A stretch of 64,000 nt of DNA from Psilocybe azurescens (lineage: Eukaryota > Basidiomycota > Agaricomycetes > Agaricales > Agrocybaceae), in the NCBI GenBank assembly GCA_023853785.1, contig JAJIRX010000783.1, positions 124,001 through 188,000 of the forward strand, given 5' to 3'. A program made the position numbers and the translations under genes. Shown in pieces: positions 47,341-59,511 of this stretch. The number at the start of each line of letters is the position of its first letter. The stretch's first letter is position 1. Under the pieces are notes generated by a model that searched no databases, was not told the DNA's origin, and was given only the letters and a program-made list of their open reading frames with translations.

Positions 47341-48535
47341 CTTGAACCGCATCTTCGAGACTTTATTGTACTATACGTGTAGATATGTTATAAACACACT
47401 CTTCACCGTCTTAGAGATGCTTTCTCATGAAAGATACTTGGGTCAGATTCTGCGATTCATATACATAGCTTTTGTCCGCATCTATGCTACTGCTCGTGGG
47501 ACTGGAGCAATCTCGGTCAGAAACAACACTTGTGCTGAGGACGTCGAACCGAAAAGTGGGAGAGATGTGGAAGCGAAGGTGGGTAGACAGCGACGACAAC
47601 TGCATTGACGCAGCCGTTCATGTGACGAGAGGCGCGGGGCAGGTCAGATACACTATTCATGATCTAAGCAGCTGATGGTGCGGACACGGCAACGCTGGTT
47701 AAAAAAATATTTGGAGAACAGGAAGGCTTAGAAGAGTTGGAATAAGCTGACCACGAACAGCAGCAATAGATGCTGTTGTTTGTGCGGATGAAAGATGTGG
47801 CACGGGACAATTGACAAATATACGGTGCTGGTCCCGTTGCTGGTGAGGAAGAGTGGGCAGGGGTTACGATTGCCCAAAGACCGTTTGTGATTGGTGGGGG
47901 CGAAGGATGAACTGGCCGGGAGAGACACTGTACTATGTAGGTAACAGTGGACGGTGGCAAGAAGGGGTGATGTCGTGTAACCAGGGGCAGCGAACATGTG
48001 GGGGGGATGGAAAGGGAGGGAGGAGACGGCGGGTTAGCATGCACACGGCTGCAGAGTGGGTGGCAGGGAGTTAACAAACAGCCTGTGATGCTGCGCACCC
48101 GCCAGCACTTGACGGCCATCGACAAAATACGAGTGATCAGACGTATGTAGCTGGGTTCGGATGCAAGCGACGCCAGCCCAGGTGATCGACAAACGACGAA
48201 TGAGCATCCTGCGTCTGCATCCAGCCTGTTGTTGGTGCCATGTCAACAGGATTTCATATACCGTGATGAAATACCGCGCAAACCAGTACCAATGCGCGTA
48301 GATGCGCGTCTGGTTCTCGGATGGCGGGGAAGTGGGATACGACCAGTGTACTGGTTCCGTCCGATTCTAGGTTTAGCGCGACACCGTTAATGAAAAGGGT
48401 AAGCAGCATCAATTACAGCTCGTTGGCTAAAAGCTAGCTGGTTGCAGAAACGGAGTGAAGTGGGGTGGAAAAAACAAGTAAGCAGATGGCGAGAACGACA
48501 CTCGTTCAACTTGGTTTTAAAGGGGAAGTATATAT
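47341..48535. other. Intergenic region, 1.2 kb
   Basis: No recognisable gene. The minus-strand frame 47664-48125 is open but Pro/Ser-rich, has no family likeness, and is probably chance. Confidence 0.4.
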
Positions 48536-50230
48536 TCAAACATGGGGAAGATACGCGGTCCAATTCAGATCGATGTAGGCTCCAGCAGGCAGCGCTCGAA
48601 GACCTGTGAGAGGCAAAATAAGAGGTACACCACGAGCAGGGATGTAAAAAAGAGTCAATAGATACGAAATCCGAACGATTGTGATCAATGTAAACTTTGC
48701 CAGGACAGCGCTGCGCTCTTTGAGGGCCCTGACGTCCCTGTCCCTATCCCAGTCCCAGTCCCCGTCGCTAATGAATATTGGGATTGCCAGCACCGAGAGA
48801 AAACACTCGCTGAGAGGGATACCGGATACCAAGACAGCCGATACCCTCCACGCCCACTTTTCAATTACTGTAGGAAAATCGTATGACCAAGCGATGCAGT
48901 GAATCCCACCAAATACTATAGCCACAACAATTCCCGGCATGGCGCACATCGAATCGTTCTTGACTGGTGGTGCATAGAACGTTGGTACACGATGTCGCTT
49001 CCCCTTGAGGGTGGTACACAACACCATATCGAAGATGGCGCGGAAGAACATGGTACCTGGACGAATCGTGAACACGTAGATGACGCCGCGAATAAGACCA
49101 AGCTCTTCCCGCTTTGCCCTTAGATACACGCAAAATTGCTGGGGTAAAGATAAGCTGGGATCATGGTACGAATGGCTAACTGGTGGATCTGGCGCAGGCT
49201 CTGGTGACGCCGATTGCGACCGTTCGGATGTTTCTTGGGCTTCGACATCAACACCCTGGGTAACTGGTGTTTTAGATCCCAACAGCAATGTCTGAGGGTA
49301 AGTTACGACGTCGACATTGACAGAAATTGGTATTTCAAACCGCACAACTTCCTCCAACAACGAAGTCTGGAGCCTGTTATCATCTTCACCCACTGCAGAC
49401 ACAGAACGCGATGTAGTCTTTCTCTTTTCCTCTTCCGGTTCGGGATCAGGATCGGGTGAACATCCCTTTTTAAATGAACAGGAACGGAAACTTGAACGTC
49501 AAGAGGTTTGTTCCACCATAAGGCGTAAACGACCATCGTAAGCGCTGTAAAAGCGAGGGTGACGACTTCCAGCTCCGTTAAGACCATCCGCTTGGATCTC
49601 CTCACGATACACTGGATGATGAACCACGTAGTCTGCATGACTACGACGCCTTTGGAGAAGAAATCGCCATTGCTTTTATCCTTGATTTCCTCTTCTGTGA
49701 TTGTCGGCCACTCGATCTTTCCTTCCTCTTCTAGCTTCTCAATTTCATGCGCTTCAAGTGTCCGTAGAAGAACGCCATCTTCGTACAGGGAGAATCCTCC
49801 CATTACGAGAAAGAATGCTTGCGTTTTTGTCCAACCCTTCGCTATAACAGAGTCCAATTCGTCAATCAAGTAAGTATAAACAAGGAGAAAAGCACCACAT
49901 ACCTCTGTGTCGTTTAGCAATCTCTGAGGCCGCCAGGTACTGCCGCGTTGTCCACCAGATGACCATCTCCGGCACGATGAGCAGATAAAACATGATAGCC
50001 AGCCGTCGACCAAACACTCGGATAGCGCTTTCTTTCGGAGCTGGGACATTTGGGTGCACTGCGAGCCATGTGCAGGCGAAAATGGTGGCGAAGCAGGTCC
50101 AGACGATATTCCATATCGACCTGTCCGTAAACTGGGAGTCGTCGGAGAATTGAGTTGATGCTAGTGTATCTCTAGGATAATGACAATGTGCGTGAGCCCT
50201 ATATGCAGTACCTAAGACCAGGAGAGCCAT
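48536..50230 (-). CDS. Orphan agaric membrane protein, copy A
   Basis: Member of a multicopy agaric family with no assigned function, known by its DRS.WNIVW.C.ATIFACTW block. The start at 50230 gives a secretion-type leader (MALLVLGTAYRAHAH). Then come DRSIWNIVWTCFATIFACTW, LAVHPNVPAPKESAIRVFGR and RLAIMFYLLIVPEMVIWWTT. After an intron (about 49903 to 49846) the next exon gives GWTKTQAFFLVMGGFSLYED, EEEIKDKSNGDFFSKGVVVM, CIVRRSKRMVLTELEVVTLA and ALWWNKPLDVQ. A long acidic linker follows (PDPDPEPEEEKRK), then FGGIHCIAWSYDFPTVIEKW and a final helix region ending at 48536. The T5 run at 49467-49471 (A5 in the gene) should be one longer to join the two open frames (VHLKKGCSPDPD). The N-terminus may extend upstream as in copy B. 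Confidence 0.72.
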
Positions 50231-50787
50231 GGTCTCGTCAGAGACGAATGCTACGCTCAGTGAGATGGTATTGTAGGTATTGTGTTGAGCTTACTGCTGG
50301 TGCATGTCTGGCACGAGGGTGAGGGAAGAACATCCGGCGCAATTAATTGGTTGACGCCATGGATTGGCGCACAGCATGCATTTAATCGCCTTGTACTTAT
50401 GGGGGTTCAAACGTTCATGACTCGGACGGTTACCTGTATCGCCTAAGGTTGGTTGGTTGGTTGGTTGGGTGGCGATTTTACGGTCCCAATATAGGAACTC
50501 GCCGATCCGTCGACGGTATGACAGACCTGTCAAACTGTCATACCTCGACGGGACCCCCAGCTCTCTTACAGGTTTGACGTTCTGAACACCCCTATGGAGT
50601 TCATAGATCTCACTGGGTTGAGCAGAAGGGAGCCTTTAATTTTTATCCAGGTTTTTGAATGTTATTAGGTGTGTATACTACTAATTGGATGTACAGAAAG
50701 GTGAAACAATATCTGTATACCTAGATATTCAGCGCAGAGTTATTTTGTAGAGCTATTGCCGACACCGGCAGCCGTAGTGTGAACCAA
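50231..50787. other. Intergenic region with short GGTT repeat
   Basis: Contains the possible upstream leader of the membrane protein and a GGTT microsatellite (about 50447-50468). No other gene was seen. Confidence 0.4.
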
Positions 50788-51429
50788 TTAATGTTGTCCT
50801 TTAAAATCAGGGTGACGAAAGATTTCTACCTGAGCGAACTCCTTCAACGTATGGTATACGTGAGCTGCGAATGCAGGCAGTATGTCTTCTAGTGTGCATA
50901 GCTGCCTGAGTAAATGCATACCGTTGGGTCCCTCCAATGACTCCCATCGCAATTTGGGTCTAAGTTTCTTCGCTAATGAAACCAAGTCCGTTCTTCGTTG
51001 TATGAGATCGTCTGAAGCTACCTTGCAAAGATACACTGCGTGTTGTTCATCTTCTACTGCACATTTGCATAATCGGCGCAGCCTATATTCCCTTGGGATC
51101 ATGCTACGTCGTCGTTTTGTATGGCGCAACTTCTCCACTGCAAGACCGTGATCAGAACACATGAAGCGAGTCAATGCGATACGGTGAGCAGGTACTATGA
51201 CCTGAGACAAATATGTGCGGAACTGTACCACAGTGTGCAGGGAGGGCCTTTCTCCTTCGCGCAGGCGTCCCTGTAGCAGTTCCGACTTCTCAATTTCGGA
51301 ATGTAGTGTAATTGCACATGGCTCTTCCACTTTTTTGATGATTTCATCTACATCGGCTCTGTTTGTTAAGTGGAGTGTGACATTCAGTGTTCGCATCGTT
51401 TTAGAAACGTGTCTCCTCGTTGTGAACAT
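50788..51429 (-). mobile_element. C-terminal remnant of a non-LTR retrotransposon polyprotein
   Basis: A 213-aa frame. Its middle has IPREYRLRRLCKCAVEDEQH followed by AVYLC. This matches the zinc-binding segment near the end of fungal LINE-type polyproteins, pattern PREWRLC.FC...VEDE.HA...C. Upstream is a stretch like those that follow reverse transcriptase (HRIALTRFMCSDHGLAVEKL), and downstream a helical tail. No reverse transcriptase or endonuclease core was found nearby, so this is a truncated relic. The frame is still open, which suggests either recent insertion or use by the host. The family assignment is from remembered pattern, not a search. Confidence 0.55.
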
Positions 51430-51667
51430 TTACGGCTTCACAATGTCTTGGTCCCCTCAATTCATATACATCCCTTGAATGCCCGGACATATCGCCGGTC
51501 ATCTATTGCAGTTATTGTCGCCATACTCTGCCAGCACTGTTGCAACCTAATACATACATTTATTGCGCCGATTACATTCCTAACCTTGAATACAATGGTG
51601 AAATACTAGTTCGCCACAAGTTACCAGTCAAAATCAAAAACCCTATCAGGAAGAGTCTCTATTTTAG
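51430..51667. other. Short spacer, nothing recognised
   Basis: AT-rich spacer between two minus-strand frames. No motif was seen. Confidence 0.4.
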
Positions 51668-52384
51668 TTAATGAATCCAATATGCCCGAATACCGTTGAA
51701 ACATCCTCCGTTGTTAAAGAACACTTTCCCCCAAAAATCGCGCGCTGAGAGTCTTGATTGGAATATGATGTTGAAGTGGAAAGGGATGTATGCCTTTTCA
51801 ATTGGCCGGACCGAATTGATGTCGACAGCCGCCTTTACAATGGTGTTCACCACCTCTGTCTTCCAATTTCTTGCGGTCAGCGGGCCCATTCTAACGATGA
51901 ACCTGTCGATGTACCTAGAAGGCGGATTTATTCGTGAGGCACCCTCTCGGTCCAACCGATCCATTCTTGCCGTCAACGCAGCCATTGTCGTCCTGAAGTC
52001 ATCGAATCTCGCAAATGTAGCGGATGAGACAGAGTGAATTTCTATGTTTGCTTCGCTGAGCAAGTCCCTAGTGTCATGATGGCTCCTCGCCAGGTTCTGA
52101 AAGTCCTGATTCGTCGTGAGATCTAGCCTGCCCACTATCTCTCTTATCAGCGCGCTTAGCCTCTCCTCTCTCGTCTCTCCGCTTGCAGATGAACGCATGC
52201 TCAGATGGTCCATAGCGATCTCCAAGTGCTCAATGCGGCGAACGAGGTTGAGTAAGTCCGTATCCTCATTTTGTTCCATGATTCCACCTTGTATTGTCGC
52301 GGGTGCGTCCGGCGGCGGGGACTGGGACAGGTCTGACTGATAAGTATTCCCGTCATAATGACGTTGAGGATGTTCATCCATCAA
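51668..52384 (-). CDS. Hypothetical 238-aa coiled-coil protein
   Basis: Not recognised. The frame opens MMDEHPQRHYDGNTYQSDLS, has a polar N-terminus, and then predicted coil (LLNLVRRIEHLEIAMDHL; TMAALTARMDRLDRE). The C-terminal part is more globular (IDRFIVRMGPLTARNWKTEV). No introns, zinc motif or membrane helix were seen. Its position next to the retrotransposon tail raises the possibility that it is an element-derived ORF1-like piece, but no RNA-binding motif supports that. Confidence 0.45.
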   Translation of the reverse strand: MMDEHPQRHYDGNTYQSDLSQSPPPDAPATIQGGIMEQNEDTDLLNLVRRIEHLEIAMDHLSMRSSASGETREERLSALIREIVGRLDLTTNQDFQNLARSHHDTRDLLSEANIEIHSVSSATFARFDDFRTTMAALTARMDRLDREGASRINPPSRYIDRFIVRMGPLTARNWKTEVVNTIVKAAVDINSVRPIEKAYIPFHFNIIFQSRLSARDFWGKVFFNNGGCFNGIRAYWIH

Positions 52385-52900
52385 TGACAGGCTAGAATCC
52401 TCCGAATCCGCATCGGCATGACATGACGCAAGTGGGTGGCAAAATCAACGGCCATTATTAGACGGTGATAATGATGAGCGGGCGCAGGATGAGTAGCCAG
52501 GAGTGGGCGAGACGATCTTCAATAGCGATAGCTATATTCATTTACCCTTGTCTCAGTGTCACCCCCGATAATGTAACATCCTCCATTCCAGGTCGAGAAT
52601 GATTATGTCATTAATTCTAGAGTCACAATAGTAGACAAGGCGTTTTGCTCCTGTTTAGGCATGGAGTGAGACCAATTGTACAGGGTCAGCGCCGCTGCGG
52701 CACCCAGGCCGATCTGAACCCCCAGAATCAACTGAGAACCAGAAAGAAGGGCACTCTGAGAGCGTCGTCCCAAACGTATTCAGAGACCGTTTCCTATTTC
52801 AGGACCATAGATCGTAAGACCATTGAAGAGCTTGGGACATGATTGCAATTCGATAAACGCAAAGTAGACTGTTCGACCTAAGAGAGACCCAAGAGAGACC
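52385..52900. other. Spacer before the minisatellite
   Basis: No gene was recognised. The right end grades into the CAGAGACC-rich repeat. Confidence 0.35.
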
Positions 52901-53460
52901 CAGAGCCAGAAACTACAGCCAGAGTTAGAGACCAGAGAGCACACATAGTCAGTTAGACGAGACGCCGACACAAGGTTCCCAGTCAGAGAATCCAGACCCA
53001 AGACAGACCATACAGAGGTACCGCGAACGTGTCCCTGACACACTAGCTAGAGACCAGCGAGTCCACAAGATAAAGCGCAGACAGAGACTTTCCCGATCAG
53101 AAACTCCAGCCCCAGTCTGACCTTGCCAAGCTTCAGCGAACGAATCCATGACCCACTAGCCAGAGACCAAAGAGTCAGCTAGACGAAATGCAGGCGCCAA
53201 CTTCCCCAGATAGATTCTCTAGCCCCAAGACTGATAGTGTAGCCCCAGGAGACCGAGAGTGAGACACCGAGCAGGAGATGGTGAAGGGAGACCGAGGCTC
53301 AGAATCTCCAGCCCCGAGACCGACCGTACCGAGCTTCAGCCAATGTGTCCATACCCCCTAGCTAGAGACCAGAGAGCCCGCTCTGACAAGACGCCTTGTG
53401 CACGTGAATCGCAAATATCCGAGCAGAGCTGTCAGTGTCTGTCAGTTTCAGACCCCTTAG
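52901..53460. repeat. Degenerate minisatellite, period about 100-120 bp
   Basis: The motif AG(C/T)(T/C)AGAGACCAGAGAG recurs at 52924, 53045, 53158 and 53360 (spacings 121, 113 and 202 bp, the last about two periods). Between motifs further shared pieces recur in order: a CAG(A)AACTCCAGCCCC-like piece, a GACCGACC-like piece and a CGAACGTGTCC-like piece. Copies are well diverged. It ends about 100 bp from the inverted DUF6535 block. Confidence 0.7.
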
Positions 53461-53719
53461 CACGGAGCTGAACCCTTTCGTCCAACACTATTCGTGTGGG
53501 AAATGCTCATACAAATAACTTTGGCTCAAGTCAGACTATTCTCCGTTTTGCCTCAGATACGGGAAGACTCTGAGGGAGAGGAGACAACGATAGGTACTAG
53601 ATTCCCATTTTCAAAGACCACCTATGCCCGATTCATAGCGAACGACCTCGAGAGCCAGCTGTGTCTATTGTTTGAATCTTTAATTAAATATTTCCATCTA
53701 TGGGAGGGTATTTACTGTC

Positions 53720-56155
53720 CTAAGCTTGATTTTGTGGGGTATCATCAGAGGGATCGACAATTACATTAGACAGCGAAATTCGACCACTACTTGACAGGCC
53801 AGACGAAACCTTGGGGATAGAGTCGTTCCACCACCCTTTCGAAAAAATGACGTAGTCCGGTTTAAAGAACGGCGATGCCACCTGGTAACAAAGTCGAAGT
53901 CTTTTTTCCATATCCGGGTCGGTCATACCTTTGTCAATGGTGTGCTCTTTATATCTCGACAATGTATACAGCAAGGAAGCATAGCAGGAGTGTTCCAATA
54001 TCGTTGCAGGGGGAAGCGAGTAGAGATAGAGTGCGGCTAAGTAGAACAACGCGCTTGGAGTATACTCAGTGGATGACGCTACTGGGATCTCTGCGGCTAT
54101 GCGTTGTTTGAGTAGAGTAGGGATGGCTTCAAACACGTGCTCGGTTGCACTTTGAAGGGGATTCGCCGTTTGGTTAGGGGCGCCATATTTCCTCACACTT
54201 TCTGTGAAGTACGCCGCAATCTTCAGTAATGCAGTAAGGTAATTTTGCTGGCCGAGTACATTTGGGAGAATATTGTCCGCATCAGAATATTCTTCGAGTT
54301 GATGCAGCAATGATAAAGTAAGGTTTCCAATTTGCCATGATAACTCTGGAATGCATCATCGTCAATAATTTAAATGTAGCTTATCCATAGAAAAACATAC
54401 CACGCTCAGGCAGTAGAGGCGTTGAGAGATCTGCAAGAGTTTTGATAGTGAGACAACGTGGAATCTTCTGATACTTCAAGCCTGAAGTGCAAACAGCGCG
54501 CCTTTCCTGGTAGAAATATTTCATCAACCGAAGTCCAAGTTCCAATTTAAGCCTCGCTAATGGCGGTACCTCCGACCAAACATAATGAAAGCGGAGAAAT
54601 AGGAAGGTATTCTGTTGGCGTAAGACATTGGCAAACGTTGCTGATTCATACGTATCATCAGAGGTGTGAATAGGGGTGAAGTCTGATAGGCATGTGTCAC
54701 CAGTGAGGTCCCTGGTATTCGATAAAAGACTGTGTAAATATGGACTTTGGTCACCCTCGTCATGGATCAATTCAGAGATTTCATCGAAACAATGATACGC
54801 TGGAATTGCAGATGACTTCCGCCGGCTCTGCGAACACAAAGCATCGACAATGTCATAAATGGGGGGAATATTCACATCTCCGCATCCAAGTCCTGGATGC
54901 CACTGGTCGAGTGTCTTGTTGAATGCACGTCGCATGTATGCGTCGCGAACGTTCAGCCAGGCCTCATCAAAGTCAATCCACCGCACAAATTGGGAAGCTT
55001 GGTAGAGATATCGTGTAAAAACTCCCTTTAGGTAGAAAGGAAACGGTGAGGCAGGCCTCTTAGACAATCTAATCATGTGAAGGAAAGATTGAAAACGCGG
55101 ATATAGCCTATCATATAGGCGAGAGCAGAGCGGAGGAATGGGGCGAAAAATGGCGCAGATAGCGTGGGATTGGGGCGATTTATACGGACATTGACTCGGT
55201 GGACTCTGTGGGCCTGGAGAGCGACCACTCTTGGGTGAAAAATGGACGTAGAGGGATATTAGCTGAAGACAGGGGAGAAATGTAGTCGCAATGAGAAATG
55301 TCAAGGTGAAAACCACCACAACGGTAACGGGGATGGTCACGGTCCAGTATCCAATTGCACGAAGGAAGTCGATTATACCTCCGAGGAACAGAACCAGTGC
55401 GCATTGCAGCAGTAGCGGCATAGCTGTGAAAATCTTGTCAACATGCCACTTCTTCAATCCCTCGGCGCGCATATGATACGTAGCATATTTCTCACGTGGC
55501 GAGAGATCTGAATACACCAGGTGCTCTCTCAGCCATTGAAGGGAGACTATACCGACGAGGACGGTCGTCAGACTGAGAACGAGACTAATGAACCAGAATG
55601 CGTTGACCCGAATGGCCGATGCGTCAGGAACGAAAAGCGTCTGATTCGGGGGGTTCCAGCGTGGCGCCACTGGAATTAAGAGGTCCATCTAGGCGCGATG
55701 CGATTTGAGAAAGCAGGATGACCATCACGTCGGCTGGATTCTGTTGCAGATTCTTGTATGATTCGACGATAAAAGCCGTGACGATAGCAGAGAAAAGACC
55801 GGCCTATAGACGATATCAATGTAATTGCTTGCTGACACTATATCGAGAAGGTTTACTCACAAAGATCAGCAAGTTCTGCACCTCGTCTTTCCATGCATCG
55901 CATTGCATTTTGTCGTTCCTTAGAAGTGGTTCTACCAGCATTATCCACGGGTCTCCGTCAGGCTTCGGCGGCGCATACTGAAAGGGATCTCGAACATCCC
56001 AGAGCTTTGGCAAGCTTGCTTCATGCAATTCTTCCTACGGCGTGTCACATGGCGCCTACAACGAGAAAGGACCCATATCGTACCTGACTTCTTGCGGCTT
56101 CCTCAGGTCCAGGGATACCGACAATTTCTTCCTTGATGAGCCCTACCGACGACAT
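53720..56155 (-). CDS. DUF6535 membrane protein, copy 4 (inverted, dispersed)
   Basis: Same four-exon plan as the tandem copies, on the opposite strand: 56155-56084, 56034-55861, 55803-54401 and 54345-53720. It starts MSSVGLIKEEIVGIPGPEEA and contains LPKLWDVRDPFQYAPP, the FWFISLVLSLTTVLVGIVSL core, LQWLREHLVYSDLSPREKYA and the long C-terminal part ending SDDTPQNQA. It has the A6 run (T6 at 53902-53907) missing in copies 1-3, so its C-terminus reads to the conserved stop at 53720. It has its own one-base gain: G6 at 55648-55653 (C6 in the gene) where one fewer C joins ATLEPPNQTLF to the domain. Flanks from about 53555 to 56390 are also homologous, so the gene moved as a DNA block. Function unknown. 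Confidence 0.85.
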
Positions 56156-57329
56156 TGAGCACTTGTATTTAATATTCTTAGAGGAAGGGTAGGTGATGAA
56201 GAGGTAAAGAGATAAAAAGAGTCGGTTCGTGCACTGCATCGCCCGGCGCCAACAAGGCGTCAACCACTATTCTGAGTTTAAATGATTGGGCTCGCGGCAA
56301 TCATTCAAGTCGCCACAACGTCAATCAATCAAATCTCTCCGCGACGTCAATCCAAAACTTCAAGTAAATGCTGTTTATGAACTTTATGTGGTCGTATCTC
56401 AACTACAGTGTAATACACTTCCTCGAGACATGAGAATGTATTTCTTGATTTATGAGCCCGACACTCAATGAATTCAGAAAAAATAAATATTAGTTATGTA
56501 TATACTCTGAATAATAAGACTGTAAAAAATTAGGAAAAATGCAGCGATTATAGGTTCAAATATCTAGTTTAAAAGTGCATCCCATTTATCACGGATTACA
56601 AGTCCTCGACACAACCGTGACGTGCCTTTTGGGGGCAGCTCGGGGAAAGCCGCGTATCACGCCTAACTGGAGTTTCGATGGCTGTCAACATTGATGTCAC
56701 TCTCTCGGTGTTGCTCTCATTGTTGACTGAATTTATGGCCCCATTTTACCACGAAATACAACAAAAAATTTTGAGCATAAGGATGAAAGGCATGCCGACG
56801 TGAATTCCAGTTTTTAGACAGAAATATCTACCCAAACGCCCCACAGATGGGCCAAGCATTTGACAAAATCACCCTCTCTCGGTCGTGTTTTGCTCCCCAT
56901 TGTCTATAAATTCCTACAAACACATATATATACAGAAAGAATCTTTGTACAGAATCTTAAAGTAACAAGTGATCTATATCTTTCAATAATTCCATTTGTG
57001 TCGAGGAACCCTCGTGTCTCGAGGAGATGTATTACACTGTATTGAATGAATTAGTACAGTAGGTTAGGAAGGGTTCCACTGTATCATTGCACTGACATTA
57101 GCCTGACATTAGCCTGACATTGGCTTGACATGCAATGGCATGCACTGATGGCAACAGACATGGCATGAACGTTCAATTCCTGTGCCCAGCATCATCTTGT
57201 GACCCCATGGGATGGGCTGACCGCACGGAATCCTCCGGTGTCACCACGTAGGACCGCCAAGACCATATGCCAGGCTATTTAAAGAGAACATTTCTAGATG
57301 CTGACCTACAGATAACACTTGAGATTCAA
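56156..57329. other. Gene-poor AT-rich stretch
   Basis: To about 56390 this is the duplicated 5' flank of DUF6535 copy 4. Beyond it, no gene was seen. Three near-perfect copies of a 12-bp piece, GCCTGACATTA, lie at about 57089-57125. Confidence 0.4.
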
Positions 57330-57660
57330 ATGATAAAATTCTACGTACTTCCTGTGTTACTACTCTTCGTTGCCCAGGCCTCGCTGTTCCAACAGCCAAA
57401 GAGAGGGACAACGCACTGGTATACCACTGTAACCACTATTTTTATATTTGATCATGATTAGACCTGAAACTGACTGACTGACTGTCGCGGGTGCATACAG
57501 AGTTGTGAGTTATTCAGTTCAGATCGTTTGACGATGTAACACAGGTATTGATGTCGCTGGGCATTTCTTACGACAACTGTGAGTAATGTTGTTGTCTTAA
57601 CCGCGATGAAATCTATGGCATTATTTTCTGAAAAAAATTTGAAGGCTGTATGCCGTGAGA
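57330..57660 (+). CDS. Candidate small secreted protein (tentative)
   Basis: The frame from 57330 opens with a clear signal-peptide-like start: MIKFYVLPVLLLFVAQASLF, then QQPKRGTTHW. A TATTTAAA-type box lies about 55 bp upstream (near 57276). A GT donor occurs right after CACTG (57418), with possible small exons later (GIDVAGHFLRQL near 57545-57581), but the full gene could not be assembled and the C-terminus is unknown. It may be a small effector-like protein, a pheromone-precursor-like peptide, or chance. The hydrophobic leader in an otherwise empty AT-rich region is the only support. Confidence 0.3.
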
Positions 57661-59511
57661 TTTAGTACGTACTCAAGGGGTCTCTCAATACTCTGGGCAT
57701 GCTTCATTCCCTGGTTTTCCTTTGTACTACTTACTGCAAAAAGCTATACTGTATTATCTTAACATACATACTATGCTGTACTGCGTACTCCATCTTGTAC
57801 ATATTACAACAAGAGCTCTACTTCATACCTTCAAAGCAGGGAATTCCTTGGGAAGTCCTGCAATCTGTTGGCACCATGTTTTTGTAAAAACTTTTATATT
57901 TATTTCTAATACGTAAAACACTCTATCATATGTCCACCAGTAACTCTGGGAAGTTATTAAACAAAGGTCTGGATGACATTTGGCTGACTTGGTCTACTAC
58001 TTCAGGTCTACTTAATATGTTTTTGTGTTCAGTCCAATCTGTATCTGGATTCTGGATTTTTGAGATCACAAGCTGCACCTAATTAAGCTAATCAAAGAGA
58101 GACTGTAAATAACCTAGACTTATCGAGGATAACCTTAGGATATTTAGGCGCACAGGGATGGCTAAAAAACATGCTTATGTCGTAAGATATTTAGAACCCA
58201 GCAGATGGCCATCAGTGGCCGAAGATCCGAGTACGTTGTACGTTGTACGATTTACGTTTGGAAGTACCATGTACCAAATCTTAAGAGGTACTAATTCCAT
58301 GGAGTTGTAAGGTGTAGGTCACTTCATGTAGAGTGTTCAAATTTTTTCCAGAAAATAATGTCATAGAAATCCAAATACCTCTACTAGGCCACAGTGGCCG
58401 GTGGACATGCTGTACCCCTACACTTAAGGATGTTGGCGGAATGTAGGTGCTTTTCGGTGACGCAAATTTATTCTGCAGATTTTTTGACGTCGCGGTGTGG
58501 CAGATGTCGCAAACTGAAGCCGGGCAAGGTCTGCATATTTTAAATGTCGGACAATGCAAGACAGTTGCGAGGTTGGGAGCAGGAGTAGAACATCATGATT
58601 GTCAACTAATGTACCTGGCACCTCCGATAGTACTTTTGTTTACTTACTTCACAGGCTGTGAAGTTTGAACTCTGCCAGAAGGCTGGGCGCTGATCAAATT
58701 AAGCGCCACTCAAGGCACGTGGCCCGGGCACCCCGCGTTGGACACTTAGCACCACTATTTATACGGTGCATACCGTGAAATCAAGGGGTGGACCAAGAGA
58801 ACCTGCCTAACAGGAATTTTTACAGTCGAACCTACCATAACCCGTAATAATTCATAGGCGTGAGCTGCCAACAAACCAAAATTTACACCAAAATTAACCT
58901 CTCATAACCCATAACCTCCCATAACCCATAGCCCGGACCATCCAGCGAGAGGATATGGTTTATAACAGGTTCGACTATAGTCCTCAACTTCAACTCCATT
59001 GGAATCTTTGGAGTGATGAACTAGGAGGAATCTTTGAGTACGGTCGCGACGACTTGTAAGTTAGATAGGTCTACTAATCTTCTCGAAGTATTTCAAGTTA
59101 TTCCGCAAATCTCCAGACCGCCTGTGAATATAGTGATCTCTTCAGCAGACTGTATTGAGAGTAAGACAACTAGCAATTGAAGGTATGTTAAGGACAGGCT
59201 TGCGCATGATTTGGACCAAGAAGACATACTCAACAACGATAGCCCTGATATGAGGCACGGCTCGAGTGTAGTACCGTAATAGATCGCATATATCCTCGTT
59301 CTCAGGCACCCTAACTTCGTTATTAACTCGGTTTTCTTCAATTTTTCTAATAGGAGAGTCATGTAGCTTATAACGCGCCGCAGAACGGCAAATATATGAG
59401 TGATATACATGTGATAATTTGTGATTTGAAGGACTTAGAACTATACAACAGTAAAACCAAAGTAAAACGGTTAAGAAATGTGTGGTATGTGTGTAGATTA
59501 GACATTCAAAC
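57661..59511. other. Gene-poor AT-rich stretch
   Basis: No supported gene on either strand. A short repeated piece (CATAACCCATA, about 58905-58935) is present. It does not match the telomere repeat expected in these fungi. Confidence 0.4.

Noticed and set aside
47664..48125. 153-codon minus-strand frame
   Set aside because: Ser/Pro/Cys-rich with no recognisable domain, start context or introns; probably chance.
58900..58940. CATAACCCATA repeats resembling telomere sequence
   Set aside because: The unit is not TTAGGG/CCCTAA and is only a few copies long.
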